Positions 48,907 through 58,453 of a stretch of DNA of 64,000 nt are shown piece after piece. Both the position numbers and the translations under genes were made by a program. Positions within the stretch are counted from its first letter, which is position 1, and each line of letters begins with the position of its first letter. Source of the DNA: Plantactinospora endophytica (GTDB lineage Bacteria > Actinomycetota > Actinomycetes > Mycobacteriales > Micromonosporaceae); the NCBI RefSeq assembly GCF_016862915.1, contig NZ_BONW01000016.1, forward strand, positions 186,001 through 250,000, written 5' to 3'. The notes under the pieces are model-generated. The model searched no databases, was not told the DNA's origin, and worked only from the letters and a program-made list of their open reading frames with translations.

Positions 48907-49959
48907 CTATCTGGAGCTACAGCTCAGCGTCGGTGCGGCGTTCGTGCCGCTCCACGAGCCGTTGAACCCGAAGCTCGTCGAGGCGTTGGCGCTCAACGCC
49001 CCGTTGTGACCGACGTTCGTGGCGGTCACCGACGACCCGCTCGAACTTATCGTCGTGTTCCACGAGCTGGTGATGCTCTGGCCGTTGGGCCAGGTCCAGC
49101 GCACCGTCCAGCCGGAGATGGCGGCGTTGCCGGCCCGGACCGTGACCTGGGCGCCGAAGCCGCCGCCCCACTCGCTGGTCTTCGTGTACGTCGCGGTGCA
49201 GGCACCGTTGCCGGCCGGGGGAGTGGTCGGCGGGGTCGTCGGTGGCACGGTCGGCGGCGGGGTGGTCGGCGGCGGAGTGGTCGGGTTGCCGCCACCGCCG
49301 AAGATCACGTCACTGCACAGGTAGTACGGCTGGTCGAGGTGGCTCGCCTGCCAGATCGTGTAGACGACGTGCCGCCCGGTCCGGTTGCCCGCGTTCACCT
49401 GTGCCTCGTACAGGCCGGTGGTGGGGTAGCTGCCGGTGCGTAGCACCAGGTCGAGGCTGCCCCAGGTGAGCGGCTGGGTGGCCGGGTCGAAGCCCTGCTT
49501 GGTGATGTAGATCAGCATGTAGTCGGCGCCGTGCCGGGCCCCGTCGGTCAGGGTCAGCGTGAAGTTGTTCGGCATCGGCTTGGCCACCCAGGCCCCGACC
49601 GCGTCGAGCGAGGCGTACAGCCCGCCCTGGGTACGGCCGCCGCTACAGAGTTGGCCGTCCGGAACGGCGGCCTGGTGGTTGCCGCCGACGTTCTCGCGGT
49701 ACAGGCCGTTCCAGTTCCACATCGTGTTCGGGTTGGCCTGCCAGGCCTGGGCGCACATCGGGTCGGTCTGCGCCATGTTGGGGTTGAGGTGGTCGCTGCC
49801 CCAGCGCTCCCAGCAGCCGTAGTTGCGGGACGGCGGGTTGGTGACGGACCCGTGTGCGGACGCCGGACCGGGCTGGCCGACGACGACCATGGTGAACCCG
49901 GTGACGACGAGGGCGACCGCGGCGAGTACCAGCCGGCGGGCGGTTCGTGAGACTCTCAT
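48907..49959 (-). CDS. AA10 lytic polysaccharide monooxygenase with CBM2
   Basis: 350 aa from ATG 49959 (GGAGC upstream). The signal peptide ends at PGPASA, leaving His36 as the mature N-terminus (HGSVTNPPSRNYGCWERWG), the first ligand of the copper histidine brace. The second is probably His143 in ARHGADYMLIYITK. A Pro/Thr linker (TTPPPTTPP type, about 233-265) leads to a C-terminal CBM2 (CTATYTKTSEWGGGFGAQVT, then GWTVRWTWPNGQ). It oxidatively cleaves crystalline chitin or cellulose outside the cell. The chitinase at 59997 has the same CBM2/linker modules in reverse order, suggesting chitin as one target. Divergent from a membrane flavin reductase. Confidence 0.9.
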   Translation of the reverse strand: MRVSRTARRLVLAAVALVVTGFTMVVVGQPGPASAHGSVTNPPSRNYGCWERWGSDHLNPNMAQTDPMCAQAWQANPNTMWNWNGLYRENVGGNHQAAVPDGQLCSGGRTQGGLYASLDAVGAWVAKPMPNNFTLTLTDGARHGADYMLIYITKQGFDPATQPLTWGSLDLVLRTGSYPTTGLYEAQVNAGNRTGRHVVYTIWQASHLDQPYYLCSDVIFGGGGNPTTPPPTTPPPTVPPTTPPTTPPAGNGACTATYTKTSEWGGGFGAQVTVRAGNAAISGWTVRWTWPNGQSITSSWNTTISSSGSSVTATNVGHNGALSANASTSFGFNGSWSGTNAAPTLSCSSR

Positions 49960-50340
49960 CAATGCTCCAACGTTCCACCGACGCCTGTGACGCTCGGCGG
50001 GATGCCCTGGCCCGCGAGGAAGCACGCGTCGGTCATGACGGACCTCGGAAGGGCAGGCGGTGCTGCCTGCGGTGGCTTGCTGGCTCCCGCGACGATGCTA
50101 CTGCACGCATTCATCTAAGTGAATCTGAAGTTCGGCCGACAGGTCGGCGGTACGGCCGGCCGGCCGGGAACCGGGCGGGCCGGGGGCCGCCGGAGTGAAC
50201 CGGAGCCGGCGTCGTCCCGTGTAACCGAAGAAGGTCGAGGTCGGCTCCGCCCCGGCAGGTCCGACACGGCGGCGAGGGCGGACGTGACGCAACGGTGGGC
50301 TCGTCGGCCGACGACCACCTGGCGCGGAGGGGAGAGGGCG
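49960..50340. other. Divergent intergenic region, monooxygenase/reductase
   Basis: 381 bp with no supported gene. It should carry both promoters. A small dyad ATTCA-TCTAAG-TGAAT lies near 50108-50123 in the only AT-rich patch. The right part (50150-50340) is very GC-rich with GGCCGGCCGGCC-type runs. Open frames here are extensions of neighbouring genes. No riboswitch or RNA is recognised. Confidence 0.4.
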
Positions 50341-51684
50341 ATGACCACTACGAGGCACTACCCGACGAAATCGTTCGCGCCGCCCGGGACGCTGGCCCTG
50401 GGTACGCTGCTGGCCGTCGTACTGGCAAACCTGCTGGTCGTGGAGGCGTTCTTCGTCAGCGCCGGGCCGGGGAAGAACTCCCTGCTCACCGTCGCGAAGT
50501 TCGTCGGAGTGCACGTCGCGCTGGTCATGATGGTGCAGCTCGTCCTGGTGGCCCGGCTGCCGTGGCTGGACCGCAGGATCGGCATGGACCGACTGACCGT
50601 CTGGCACCGCTGGACCGGGTTCACGCTGTTCTGGGCCGTACTCGTGCACGCGACCCTCGTCGTGGTCGGGTACGCGACGCTGGACGACGCGCCCGTACCG
50701 AAGACGTTCCTGGCCCTGGCGGGGGTACCCGCCTCGCTGTTCGGGATGATCGCCGCGTCGATCATCGTCGGAACGGCGGCCGTCTCGGTCCGGTACGCCC
50801 GGCGCCGCCTCTCCTACGAGACCTGGCACGCGCTGCACCTCCTCCTCTACGCCGCCGTCGCGTTCGGACTGGTCCACCAGTTCCTCGAAACCACCACCTT
50901 CACCTCCTCCGGCTGGGCGACGGCCTACTGGTCGCTGCTCTGGATCGCGGTCGGCGTGGCGTTCGTCGGCGGTCGGGTGGTGCTTCCGTTGTGGCGCAAC
51001 GCCTATCACCGGTTCCGGGTCGCGGCGGTGGTGCCGGAGTCCGACGACGTGGTGTCGGTGCACGTCACCGGGCGGCATCTCGACCGGCTGCCGGCCCGGC
51101 CCGGGCAGTTCTTCATCTGGCGGTTCCTCGGCCACGGCCGCTGGTGGCAGGCGAACCCGTTCTCGCTCTCGGCGGCTCCCGACGGCCGATCGCTGCGCCT
51201 CACCGCGAAGGCGGTCGGTTCGGCGAGCGCCGCGCTGCGGCACGTCCCGGTCGGAACCCGGGTCTTCGCCGAGGGCCCGTATGGCGCTTTCACCACGTTG
51301 CACCAGGTCAAGGACGCCATGCTGCTCGTCGCCGGTGGCGTCGGCGTCACGCCCGTCCGGGCGCTGCTGGAGGAGGCGACCGGACCGGTCGTGGTGCTCT
51401 ACCGGGTGCGTACCGAGGCCGAGGCCGCGCTGCTGACCGAGTTGGAGGGGTTGGTACGGGCCCGTGGCGCGCAACTGCACGTGTTGACCGGCCGCACCGG
51501 GGCCGGATCGCCGCCGAACAACCCGTTCGACCCGGATCAGCTCGTCGCCCTGGTACCCGACATCCGGGAGCGGGACGTCTACGTCTGTGGTCCGCCGGCG
51601 ATGACCTCGGCGGTGCTGCGCAGCCTGCGCGCCCTCCGGGTGCCCCGCCGCCAGGTGCACGCGGAACGCTTCAGCCTCGCCTGA
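50341..51684 (+). CDS. Membrane ferric reductase-like flavin oxidoreductase
   Basis: 447 aa from ATG 50341, preceded by GGAGGGGAGAGGG. About six transmembrane helices (residues ~18-235) with His pairs suited to two hemes (LTVWHRWTGFTLFWAVLVHA, then ETWHALHLLLYAAVAFGLVH; shown in parts). The cytoplasmic ferredoxin-reductase-like domain follows: RPGQFFIWRF and NPFSLSAAP for FAD, LLVAGGVGVTPVRALLEEA and VYVCGPPAMTSAVLRSLR for NAD(P)H. It moves electrons from cytoplasmic NAD(P)H across the membrane to an outside acceptor such as iron or copper. It is divergent from the copper-dependent monooxygenase gene, a possible electron acceptor (inference). Confidence 0.86.
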   Translation: MTTTRHYPTKSFAPPGTLALGTLLAVVLANLLVVEAFFVSAGPGKNSLLTVAKFVGVHVALVMMVQLVLVARLPWLDRRIGMDRLTVWHRWTGFTLFWAVLVHATLVVVGYATLDDAPVPKTFLALAGVPASLFGMIAASIIVGTAAVSVRYARRRLSYETWHALHLLLYAAVAFGLVHQFLETTTFTSSGWATAYWSLLWIAVGVAFVGGRVVLPLWRNAYHRFRVAAVVPESDDVVSVHVTGRHLDRLPARPGQFFIWRFLGHGRWWQANPFSLSAAPDGRSLRLTAKAVGSASAALRHVPVGTRVFAEGPYGAFTTLHQVKDAMLLVAGGVGVTPVRALLEEATGPVVVLYRVRTEAEAALLTELEGLVRARGAQLHVLTGRTGAGSPPNNPFDPDQLVALVPDIRERDVYVCGPPAMTSAVLRSLRALRVPRRQVHAERFSLA

Positions 51685-51925
51685 CCGGCTCAAGCTCAAG
51701 TAATGCTCAAGATCCGGTTCGCGCGGCCCCTCGATGCAAAAATGCGCTTACGCTCACCGCACCCAGCTCGCTCACAGCCGCACCACCACCTGGTACGACG
51801 GCGACCGTCGTCGTGCCGGGCGCACCGTGGGCGAGCCCTGTTCGACCGTCCTGAACAGACCGGTTCGGCCCGCACCCGGGCCGGCCACTGCATCATCCAC
51901 AGGCCGCAAACAGAAGGAGGGGAGC

Positions 51926-54403
51926 ATGCGACGCAGACGACTGCGTACCGCGCTTGTCGCGTTGCCCGCCCTGGTGGGGACAGTCCTCATGGCGACGACG
52001 CCGGCCGGGGCGGATCCCACGGGGTCCGGCACGGCCGCGTCCGCGCGATCCCAGCTTGAGGACCGGGAGTCGGTACGGCTGGTACGCATCCAGCTCACCG
52101 GCGCCGACATGCTGGACAAGGTGACCGCCGCCGGCTTCGACCTCGAACACGGCCTCCGGCGGGTGCCGAACGGCATCGAGGGCGAGGCGGTGGTGACCGC
52201 CGAGCAGCTCGCCGACCTGACGGCGATGGGTGTCCGGACCCTCGGCGACGACGAGGGTTTCGCCTGGAGCGACCAGGCCGACGGCGGTCTCCAGGCCACC
52301 CTCGGCGCACGGTCCGTCCAGCCGCTCAACCACGAGCAGACCGTACGGGTCGTCCGCGCCGACTGGTTCACCACCAAGGGCCAGGGCTTCCTGTACGTCG
52401 AGGCGCGGACCACCGAGGGACAGCAGGCGGAACCGGTCGTCGGGATGCAGCTCGAAAACGACTCGGGCCGGGGTACGCCGTTCGGCTTCGCCCGCACGAT
52501 GAGCCGGTTCGTCGACTCCGGGCAGTACATGTTCCACCGGAACCTGTTCAAGCTCGACGTGCGCCCGAAGCAGATCCGGGTGACCAGCTCGACCGGCGGG
52601 GTCACCACCGGCGAGGTCTCCGACTGGCTGGAGGACGCCCCGCCGCCGCTGACGGACAACCCGCGCTACAAGTGGGACTTCATCGACGGCTACATGCACC
52701 CGCAGCAGCTCTACGCGCGGGCGAAGGAGATCGCCCGCCAGTACCCGGGCATCGCCGAGATCGTGTACCTGCCGAACAAGACCAACGGCTACCAGCGCAA
52801 GGCGCAGGCCACCATCGGCGGTACCGGTCAGGAGGCGGTCGTCGTCAGCTCGGCGGCCTGGGGCCACGAGGGCGGCAACGACATCACCGTCGAGTTCGTG
52901 GACCGGCCGGGGGCGAACCTCCCGCTCGGCGTCGAGGTCACCGGCAAGGCGGTCCGGGTACTCCTCGGCAAGGACGCCTCCGGCGCGCTGGCGAGTACGG
53001 CGGCCCAGGTGGCGACGGCGTTGGAGAGCGGCTCACAGGGGCTGATCGACCGGGCGCACCCGTACCGCACCAACGCGGGTACCGGCATCGTCGCACCGAC
53101 GGCCGCTCCGGTCGCGCTGACCGACTTCCTCGACCAGAAGCGGGTCGGCGCACCCGAGGGTGAGGTGCCGCGCGGTCCGGCGACGATCCCGGTGCTGCGG
53201 ATCGGCAAGCACCGGGACGGCAAGAAGCCGGGCGTGCTGATCCAGGCGCAGGACCACGCCCGCGAGTGGGTGCCCGCGACGACCTCGCTGGAGGCGGCCG
53301 AGCGGCTGGTGCACAACTACCGGTCCGACCGGGAGACGAAGGACATCGTCGACAACACCGAGGTCTTCTTCATCCTCTCCAACAACCCGGACGGGGCGAA
53401 CTACAGCTTCTACAACTTCGCCTCGCAGCGCCGGAACATGACGAACCACTGTCCGGACGAGAACGCCGATCCGGCCCGCCGGAACTCGTGGGGTGTCGAC
53501 CTGAACCGGAACTACCGGGTCGGTTCGGGCCACGACGGGTACTCGGGCGCGTCGACGAGCTGTGTCAGCGACACGTTCCAGGGGCCGGCGGAGCTGTCCG
53601 AGCCCGAGTCGAAGAACATCATCTGGCTGGTCGAGAAGTACCGGAACATCAAGTTCATGATGTCGGTGCACTCCAACGGCGGCCAGTTGTTCTGGCAGCC
53701 GGGTGCCTACATCGCGGACGGGCGGATCACCACGCCCCGGCCGCCGCTGGGTGACGAGGCGTTCTACTGGCAGTCGGCGGCCAGGATCCTGTCGCAGGTC
53801 AAGGCGCACCGGGAGACCGTCGTGACGCCGGAGAACGTCGGCGGCTCGTCCGACGTCCTCTACTCCTCGGCCGGCAACGTGCGGGAGGATCTCTACCACA
53901 CGTACGGGATCTACGCCTTCGGCTGGGAGGTCGGCGGCTCGATCTACAACCCGGCCACCGGCAACTGGCAGGGCGGCTCGTTCCAGCCGGTCTGGGAGGG
54001 CGACCCGAACCTGGTCAGCGGCCACGCCGAGACGATGGAGTACGCCAACGGGATCATGGAGATGTTCCGGGTTGCGGCGGACTGGGGCAAGGACAAGAAG
54101 GACCCGACGTCCAAGCTCGTCCCCGGTGCCGGGACGTACCGCGACCCCGTCGACGTGCGGTTCGAGACGAACGAGCCGGCCACCATCTACTACACCACGG
54201 ACGGCAGCCGGCCCACCCTCGAGTCGCCGCGCTACGAGGCGACCGAGTTCCGGGAGCCGGGCGAGGTGTTCCACGTGACGGAGACGACGACGTTCCGGTG
54301 GTTCTCCATCGACGCCGCCGGCAACATCGAGAACAACTACGACCCGACGAAGCGGGACCGGCGCGACAAGTACCGCACGGCGACGATCACCATCAGGAAG
54401 TAG
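51926..54403 (+). CDS. Secreted M14 zinc carboxypeptidase with C-terminal chitobiase-type domain
   Basis: 825 aa from ATG 51926, with AAGGAGGGGAGC upstream. Signal peptide about 1-31. Residues ~35-235 are an N-terminal propeptide/beta region. The M14 domain begins near YMHPQQLYARAKEIARQYPG. It is interrupted by an insert of ~130 residues before the zinc motif HAREW (His444, Glu447). Other sites: NSWGVDLNRNYRVG, SVHSNGGQLFWQPG (third ligand His) and the catalytic Glu in YAFGWEVGGSIYNP. The C-terminal ~85 residues (PGAGTYRDPVDVRFETN, IYYTTDGSRPTLESPRYEA) match the chitobiase/beta-hexosaminidase C-terminal domain. It trims C-terminal residues from peptides outside the cell. Confidence 0.88.
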   Translation: MRRRRLRTALVALPALVGTVLMATTPAGADPTGSGTAASARSQLEDRESVRLVRIQLTGADMLDKVTAAGFDLEHGLRRVPNGIEGEAVVTAEQLADLTAMGVRTLGDDEGFAWSDQADGGLQATLGARSVQPLNHEQTVRVVRADWFTTKGQGFLYVEARTTEGQQAEPVVGMQLENDSGRGTPFGFARTMSRFVDSGQYMFHRNLFKLDVRPKQIRVTSSTGGVTTGEVSDWLEDAPPPLTDNPRYKWDFIDGYMHPQQLYARAKEIARQYPGIAEIVYLPNKTNGYQRKAQATIGGTGQEAVVVSSAAWGHEGGNDITVEFVDRPGANLPLGVEVTGKAVRVLLGKDASGALASTAAQVATALESGSQGLIDRAHPYRTNAGTGIVAPTAAPVALTDFLDQKRVGAPEGEVPRGPATIPVLRIGKHRDGKKPGVLIQAQDHAREWVPATTSLEAAERLVHNYRSDRETKDIVDNTEVFFILSNNPDGANYSFYNFASQRRNMTNHCPDENADPARRNSWGVDLNRNYRVGSGHDGYSGASTSCVSDTFQGPAELSEPESKNIIWLVEKYRNIKFMMSVHSNGGQLFWQPGAYIADGRITTPRPPLGDEAFYWQSAARILSQVKAHRETVVTPENVGGSSDVLYSSAGNVREDLYHTYGIYAFGWEVGGSIYNPATGNWQGGSFQPVWEGDPNLVSGHAETMEYANGIMEMFRVAADWGKDKKDPTSKLVPGAGTYRDPVDVRFETNEPATIYYTTDGSRPTLESPRYEATEFREPGEVFHVTETTTFRWFSIDAAGNIENNYDPTKRDRRDKYRTATITIRK

Positions 54404-54418
54404 TCCCGTCCGGTAGAT

Positions 54419-54460
54419 ACCGCCCCGCCGGCGTGGCTCCACGCGCACCGGCGGGGCGGT
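54419..54460. terminator. Hairpin terminator after the carboxypeptidase
   Basis: ACCGCCCCGCCGG pairs perfectly with CCGGCGGGGCGGT (13 bp) 15 bp past the carboxypeptidase stop. Confidence 0.8.
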
Positions 54461-54482
54461 TGGATTTCCGGCTCTCGACGAG

Positions 54483-54517
54483 CGGGCACGGGCGGCGATT
54501 TCGTCGGCCCGTGCCCG
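54483..54517. terminator. Second hairpin at the same junction
   Basis: CGGGCACGGGC (54483-54493) pairs perfectly with GCCCGTGCCCG (54507-54517). Together with the first hairpin it separates the carboxypeptidase gene from the convergent MFS gene. Confidence 0.7.
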
Positions 54518-54532
54518 TGCCCGCGTCCACGA

Positions 54533-54641
54533 CCGGTCGTCGTGGACCCCGGGACCACGACGAGACGGCTGTCCGGTCGTCGCGGACCCCGGGAGCACGA
54601 CGGGACCGCTAACCGGGCGGTGTCGACCCCGGGACCGCGCC
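54533..54641. repeat. 40-bp tandem repeat overlapping the end of the MFS gene
   Basis: Units at 54533-54572 and 54573-54612 both begin CCGGTCGTCG and share GGACCCCGGGA.CACGACG; a partial third (from 54613) reads CCGGGCGGTGTCGACCCCGG. The third unit encodes the last residues of the MFS protein, and its stop (54609-54611) lies at the end of unit 2. The repeat therefore extends the coding end into the intergenic space. Confidence 0.78.
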
Positions 54642-55934
54642 TGCGGCGACCGCTGGGGCTGCCTGGGCCGCCCACTCCTCGTCGGCGGCCCGCTTCCGGG
54701 CCAGCCCGTCCCGCCCGTCGTAGCGCATGAACGCCGGCAGGGCCGCCGCCAGCGCCAGCGTGCCGACGACACAGAGCACGCCGCCGGAGACGATCGACCC
54801 GCCGATGCCCATGAACCGCGCGGCGACGCCGGAGCGGAGCTGACCGAGCAGCGGTCCGGTGGCGTACGAGAGCATCTCGATGCCGGCCAGCCGGCCACGC
54901 AGGTGATCGGGGATCGTCTGGTTCCAGATGGTCATCCGGAAGATGCCCGAGACCATGTCCGCCGCCCCGGCGAACGCGAGAAAGACCAGCGCCAGCCAGA
55001 GCCAGTCGGCGAGGCCGAAGCCGATGATCCCCACGCCCCACAGCCCGGCCGCGACCACCACCATCAGCCCGTGCCGGTGCACTCGTCCGGTCCACCCGGA
55101 GGTCACCGTCGCCAGCAGCGACCCGACGGCGGGCGCGGCGTAGAGCAGCCCGAGCACCGCCGGGCCGCCGAGCTTGCTCGCCATGAACGGATAGAGCGCC
55201 TGCGGCATCCCGAAGAACATCGCGTTGATGTCCACGAGATAGGTGCCGAGCAGCTCGGGCCGGCTCCGCGCGTACCGCAGGCCGGTCACCACCGAACGCA
55301 GCGACGGACGCTCGGCGGCCGGCGGTGGCGGCACGGCCCTGACCAGACACAGGCAGACCAGGGAGAACGCGAACGTGGCGAGGTCGACCGCGTACACCCA
55401 CGGCATGTCGACCGTTGCGATCAGCAGGCCGGCCACGGCCGGACCGCCGAGCTGCGCTATCTGCATCCGCAGGGCGTTGAGCGCGCTGGCGGCCGGGATC
55501 TCGTCCAGCGTGACGACGCGCGGGGTCAGCCCCTCCAACGCCGGCCGCTGGATGCCGTCGATCGCGGCGGTGAGCGCGGCGATCACGTAGAGCAGCCAGA
55601 GGTGCGGCCGGTCGAAGAGCGAGTTGACCAGCAGTACGCCGCAGAGCACGGTGAACGCGACCTCCGCGCCCAGCACCAGTGCGCGGCGGTCGAGGTAGTC
55701 GGCCAGGGCACCGCCGACGAAGGCCATCACCAGCAGGGGTACGAGTTCGCAGACGCCGAGGAGGCCGACCAGCAGCGGATCGTCGGTCAGCGCGTACACC
55801 TGGAAGGGGATCGTGACGTAGGTGATGAACGAGCCGAACCCTGACACGCCGCTCGCCGTGAACAGCAGCCGGAAGTCCCGCGAGGTGCGTAGCGGCGTGA
55901 CGTCGAGCGCCATCCGGCGGAGCAGGCGTTTCAC
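54609..55934 (-). CDS. MFS exporter (EntS-like)
   Basis: 441 aa from GTG 55934, which overlaps the NACHT gene stop as GTGA; the open frame upstream is a shadow of that gene. Twelve hydrophobic segments; the N-terminal TSRDFRLLFTASGVSGFGSF and the loop motif GALADYLDRRALVLGAE match the EntS/MFS_3 drug and siderophore exporter group. The second-half motif is IPDHLRGRLAGIEML. It probably exports a small molecule. Tight coupling to a NACHT-type NTPase gene is unusual and unexplained. The C-terminal ~25 residues (after LARKRAADEEWAAQ) are low complexity and run into a tandem repeat. Confidence 0.87.
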   Translation of the reverse strand: MKRLLRRMALDVTPLRTSRDFRLLFTASGVSGFGSFITYVTIPFQVYALTDDPLLVGLLGVCELVPLLVMAFVGGALADYLDRRALVLGAEVAFTVLCGVLLVNSLFDRPHLWLLYVIAALTAAIDGIQRPALEGLTPRVVTLDEIPAASALNALRMQIAQLGGPAVAGLLIATVDMPWVYAVDLATFAFSLVCLCLVRAVPPPPAAERPSLRSVVTGLRYARSRPELLGTYLVDINAMFFGMPQALYPFMASKLGGPAVLGLLYAAPAVGSLLATVTSGWTGRVHRHGLMVVVAAGLWGVGIIGFGLADWLWLALVFLAFAGAADMVSGIFRMTIWNQTIPDHLRGRLAGIEMLSYATGPLLGQLRSGVAARFMGIGGSIVSGGVLCVVGTLALAAALPAFMRYDGRDGLARKRAADEEWAAQAAPAVAAGAVPGSTPPG

Positions 55935-58318
55935 GAACCGTGATGGTGCCCCAGTGCCGGGTCGGTGTCGACCGGGTTTCCCGGTCGGGGCAGCAGGTCG
56001 GTGCGGCCGACCGTCAACCGGGTGAGGCGGTCTTGGAGACGGGCGTGCCGGAACTGGTAGACGCCGCCAGCTCGGCGCAGTACGCCACGCCGGTGGGCGT
56101 CGTCGAGGAACCGCATGAGCCGCCACGGCAGGTCACCACGCGACGCGAGCCACACCCGGGCCACCGCGAACCGGAGCCACGCCGAGTTGACACTCGCCGC
56201 CAGGCCGAACGCCAACCCGTAGGTGAGCCCGACCCTCGCCGCGTACCCGAACGCGGCCAGATCCATGCTCTCGCCGGTGAACCGCGCCACGAGCCAGGTG
56301 TTCAGCGCGTCGGACATCCCGGCGGCCGCCATGAAGGCCAGTACCTGTACCACGGTTGCGTTCCGGTCGCTGAGCAGCAGCGATCGGGGTGTGGTGGCGT
56401 CCTGGTCGTCCACCGGCAACACCACCGCCTCGGAGATGCCGAACACCAGACTGAGGGTGAGCCCGAAGGTCAGCCCGGTCGTGAGCCCCACGTAGTTGGC
56501 CGGGTAGGTGGCCTCGAACACCAGCCCGAACAGCAGGCCGGCGCCGAGCCCGACCGGCAGGGCCCGGGCGGTCGCCCGGACGAGCCGGGCGACGCTGAGC
56601 CGGACCTGCCGTGGTCGCCGGCTGACGGGACGGCCCCGCCAACTCGCCAGACCGATGCCCAGTCCGGCGACGAATCCCGCCTCGACCCCGAGTTCGAACG
56701 CGGACTCGAGGCCGACCCCGAGGCCGTCCGTCGAGTACTCCCACACGCCCGCGACGAGACCGCCGGTCAGGCCGGCGACGAGACCCGCGACCGGCCCGGC
56801 GGCGCGGCCACGCCCGGTGGCCGACCCGACGGAGACCGCCAGGGCGAGGCCGAGGGCGAGTCCGAACACCGGCCCGTACCCGACGGTGAACGCGATGCCG
56901 ACGGTGGTGCCGACCACGAGTCCGAACAGGAGCCCGAACCGGGGAATCGTCTCGGGCAGGCGCCACCAGGCGAAGTCCCGGACGTTCCCGTCGGCCGTCC
57001 GGGTGGCGACGAACGTGAGCCAGTTACGGGCCCGGTCCGCCGGGTAGTCGTACCCGGTCGCCGGGCGGTCTTCCGGTGCTGCGGGTGGTGCGCCGGTCGG
57101 GGCGTACACCGCCGGCAGGTAGCCGTCGAGGAGATGGTTCTCGATCTGTTCCGGGGTGGTGTGCCCCGGTGAGTCGCACAGTTCACCGGGATCCCGGTCC
57201 GGTGAGGTGTAGATCGTGCGGCTCAGGTACACCATCAGGGGAGTTGCCAGCGCCTGTGCCAGCGGGCCGTGCGGATCGGCGTGCAGCCGCGCGACGACGG
57301 GCGCCCACCGCCGCCGGCCCTCGAACTGTCCGGCCGGCAGATAGGTCGCCGCGTCGGTGGCCTCGACCGGCTCCACCTCCACCACGGCCGCACGCCCCAG
57401 CGTCGTCCCGGTCATCGCGACCGCCGCCCGGTACTCCTCGGCGCGGCAGGTCACCACCAGTGGACTCCCGCCGCCCACCGCGTTGTTCAGGCCGGTGATC
57501 GCCGCGGTCCGCAGCGGCTGCGGCATCTCGTCCAGCCCGTCCAGCAGGGGCAGCAGCGCGCCGCCGCGCACCAGTCCGGCGACCGCGTCCGGTCCGTACC
57601 GACCGTGGTTGCCCAGCGCCGGGTACTCCTCGACCAGCCGCCGGGCGAGCCAGGTGTGCAGGTGCTCGCGCTTCGGGTGCCAGGACGAGAGGGTCAGCAG
57701 GACCGGTACCGGCCGACCGGGCGACCACCGGCGGAGCAGGCCCAACATCAGCAGCAGTACCAGCACCGACTTGCCGGCGCCGGGCCGCCCGAGGACCACC
57801 ATCTGGCGGTGCGGCAGTTGGTCGTACCTGTCGATCAGCTCGGGCACGTCACCGTGCAGCCGCAGGGACGGCGTGTCGCAGCCCGACGCGCCGGCACCGA
57901 GCACCTCCGCAGGCGTCGGGGCGAGCGGCCCGCACGTCGACGACCAGCGCACCCGTAGCGGCTCCGGGCGGTCGAGCAGTCGGGTGGTCGCCTCCTGGCG
58001 CCACTGCCGTTCGACCGAGCGGGCGAGGTCCCGGGCCGCGCGGTCGCGCAGCACCTCGTGGTCGATCCCGGCGGGTGCGGCCCGCCAGGACACCCACAAC
58101 GTGACCACGCTGACCGCCGCGGAGACCACGGCGACCAGACCGCCCACCACACCGAACAGCTTGTCGCTGCGATCCAGTAGTTCACTTGAGCCGGACCAGA
58201 CGAAGACCGCGACACCGGCGACGGCCAACAGCAACGCCGTCCAGCTCACCCACCACCAGGTTGGTTGCTCGGAGCCACCGTTCCGTCGCACCAAGCCATC
58301 ATCGGCCAGTGTTCGCAT
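55931..58318 (-). CDS. Membrane NACHT-type STAND NTPase
   Basis: 795 aa from ATG 58318; TTG 58327 and GTG 58291 are alternatives and no start has a clear ribosome site. Two N-terminal helices (about 22-42, 54-76) precede the NACHT domain: Walker A GRPGAGKS (177-184), Walker B LLPLLDGLDE (255-264) and VVTCRAEEYRAAV (sensor). Residues ~435-705 are strongly hydrophobic with many GLxxGL/GxxxG repeats, forming perhaps eight to ten helices instead of the usual LRR, WD40 or TPR sensor. The end (DDAHRRGVLRRAGGVYQFRHARLQDRL) resembles the winged-helix tail of bacterial NACHT proteins. It may be a membrane-sensing or pore-type signalling ATPase. Function unknown. Confidence 0.8.
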   Translation of the reverse strand: MRTLADDGLVRRNGGSEQPTWWWVSWTALLLAVAGVAVFVWSGSSELLDRSDKLFGVVGGLVAVVSAAVSVVTLWVSWRAAPAGIDHEVLRDRAARDLARSVERQWRQEATTRLLDRPEPLRVRWSSTCGPLAPTPAEVLGAGASGCDTPSLRLHGDVPELIDRYDQLPHRQMVVLGRPGAGKSVLVLLLMLGLLRRWSPGRPVPVLLTLSSWHPKREHLHTWLARRLVEEYPALGNHGRYGPDAVAGLVRGGALLPLLDGLDEMPQPLRTAAITGLNNAVGGGSPLVVTCRAEEYRAAVAMTGTTLGRAAVVEVEPVEATDAATYLPAGQFEGRRRWAPVVARLHADPHGPLAQALATPLMVYLSRTIYTSPDRDPGELCDSPGHTTPEQIENHLLDGYLPAVYAPTGAPPAAPEDRPATGYDYPADRARNWLTFVATRTADGNVRDFAWWRLPETIPRFGLLFGLVVGTTVGIAFTVGYGPVFGLALGLALAVSVGSATGRGRAAGPVAGLVAGLTGGLVAGVWEYSTDGLGVGLESAFELGVEAGFVAGLGIGLASWRGRPVSRRPRQVRLSVARLVRATARALPVGLGAGLLFGLVFEATYPANYVGLTTGLTFGLTLSLVFGISEAVVLPVDDQDATTPRSLLLSDRNATVVQVLAFMAAAGMSDALNTWLVARFTGESMDLAAFGYAARVGLTYGLAFGLAASVNSAWLRFAVARVWLASRGDLPWRLMRFLDDAHRRGVLRRAGGVYQFRHARLQDRLTRLTVGRTDLLPRPGNPVDTDPALGHHHGS

Positions 58319-58453
58319 TCCCGGCAACGGCCGAGCGGCCGACGCGGGATGGACTCGTTCGGCCCGGAAGGTGGCACCGGTTTACCGACGCCGGGCCGGA
58401 GCGGGCCTTCTCCGGCTACGGCGTCCAGCGCCTACCCGCGTGACGCGGAACCC

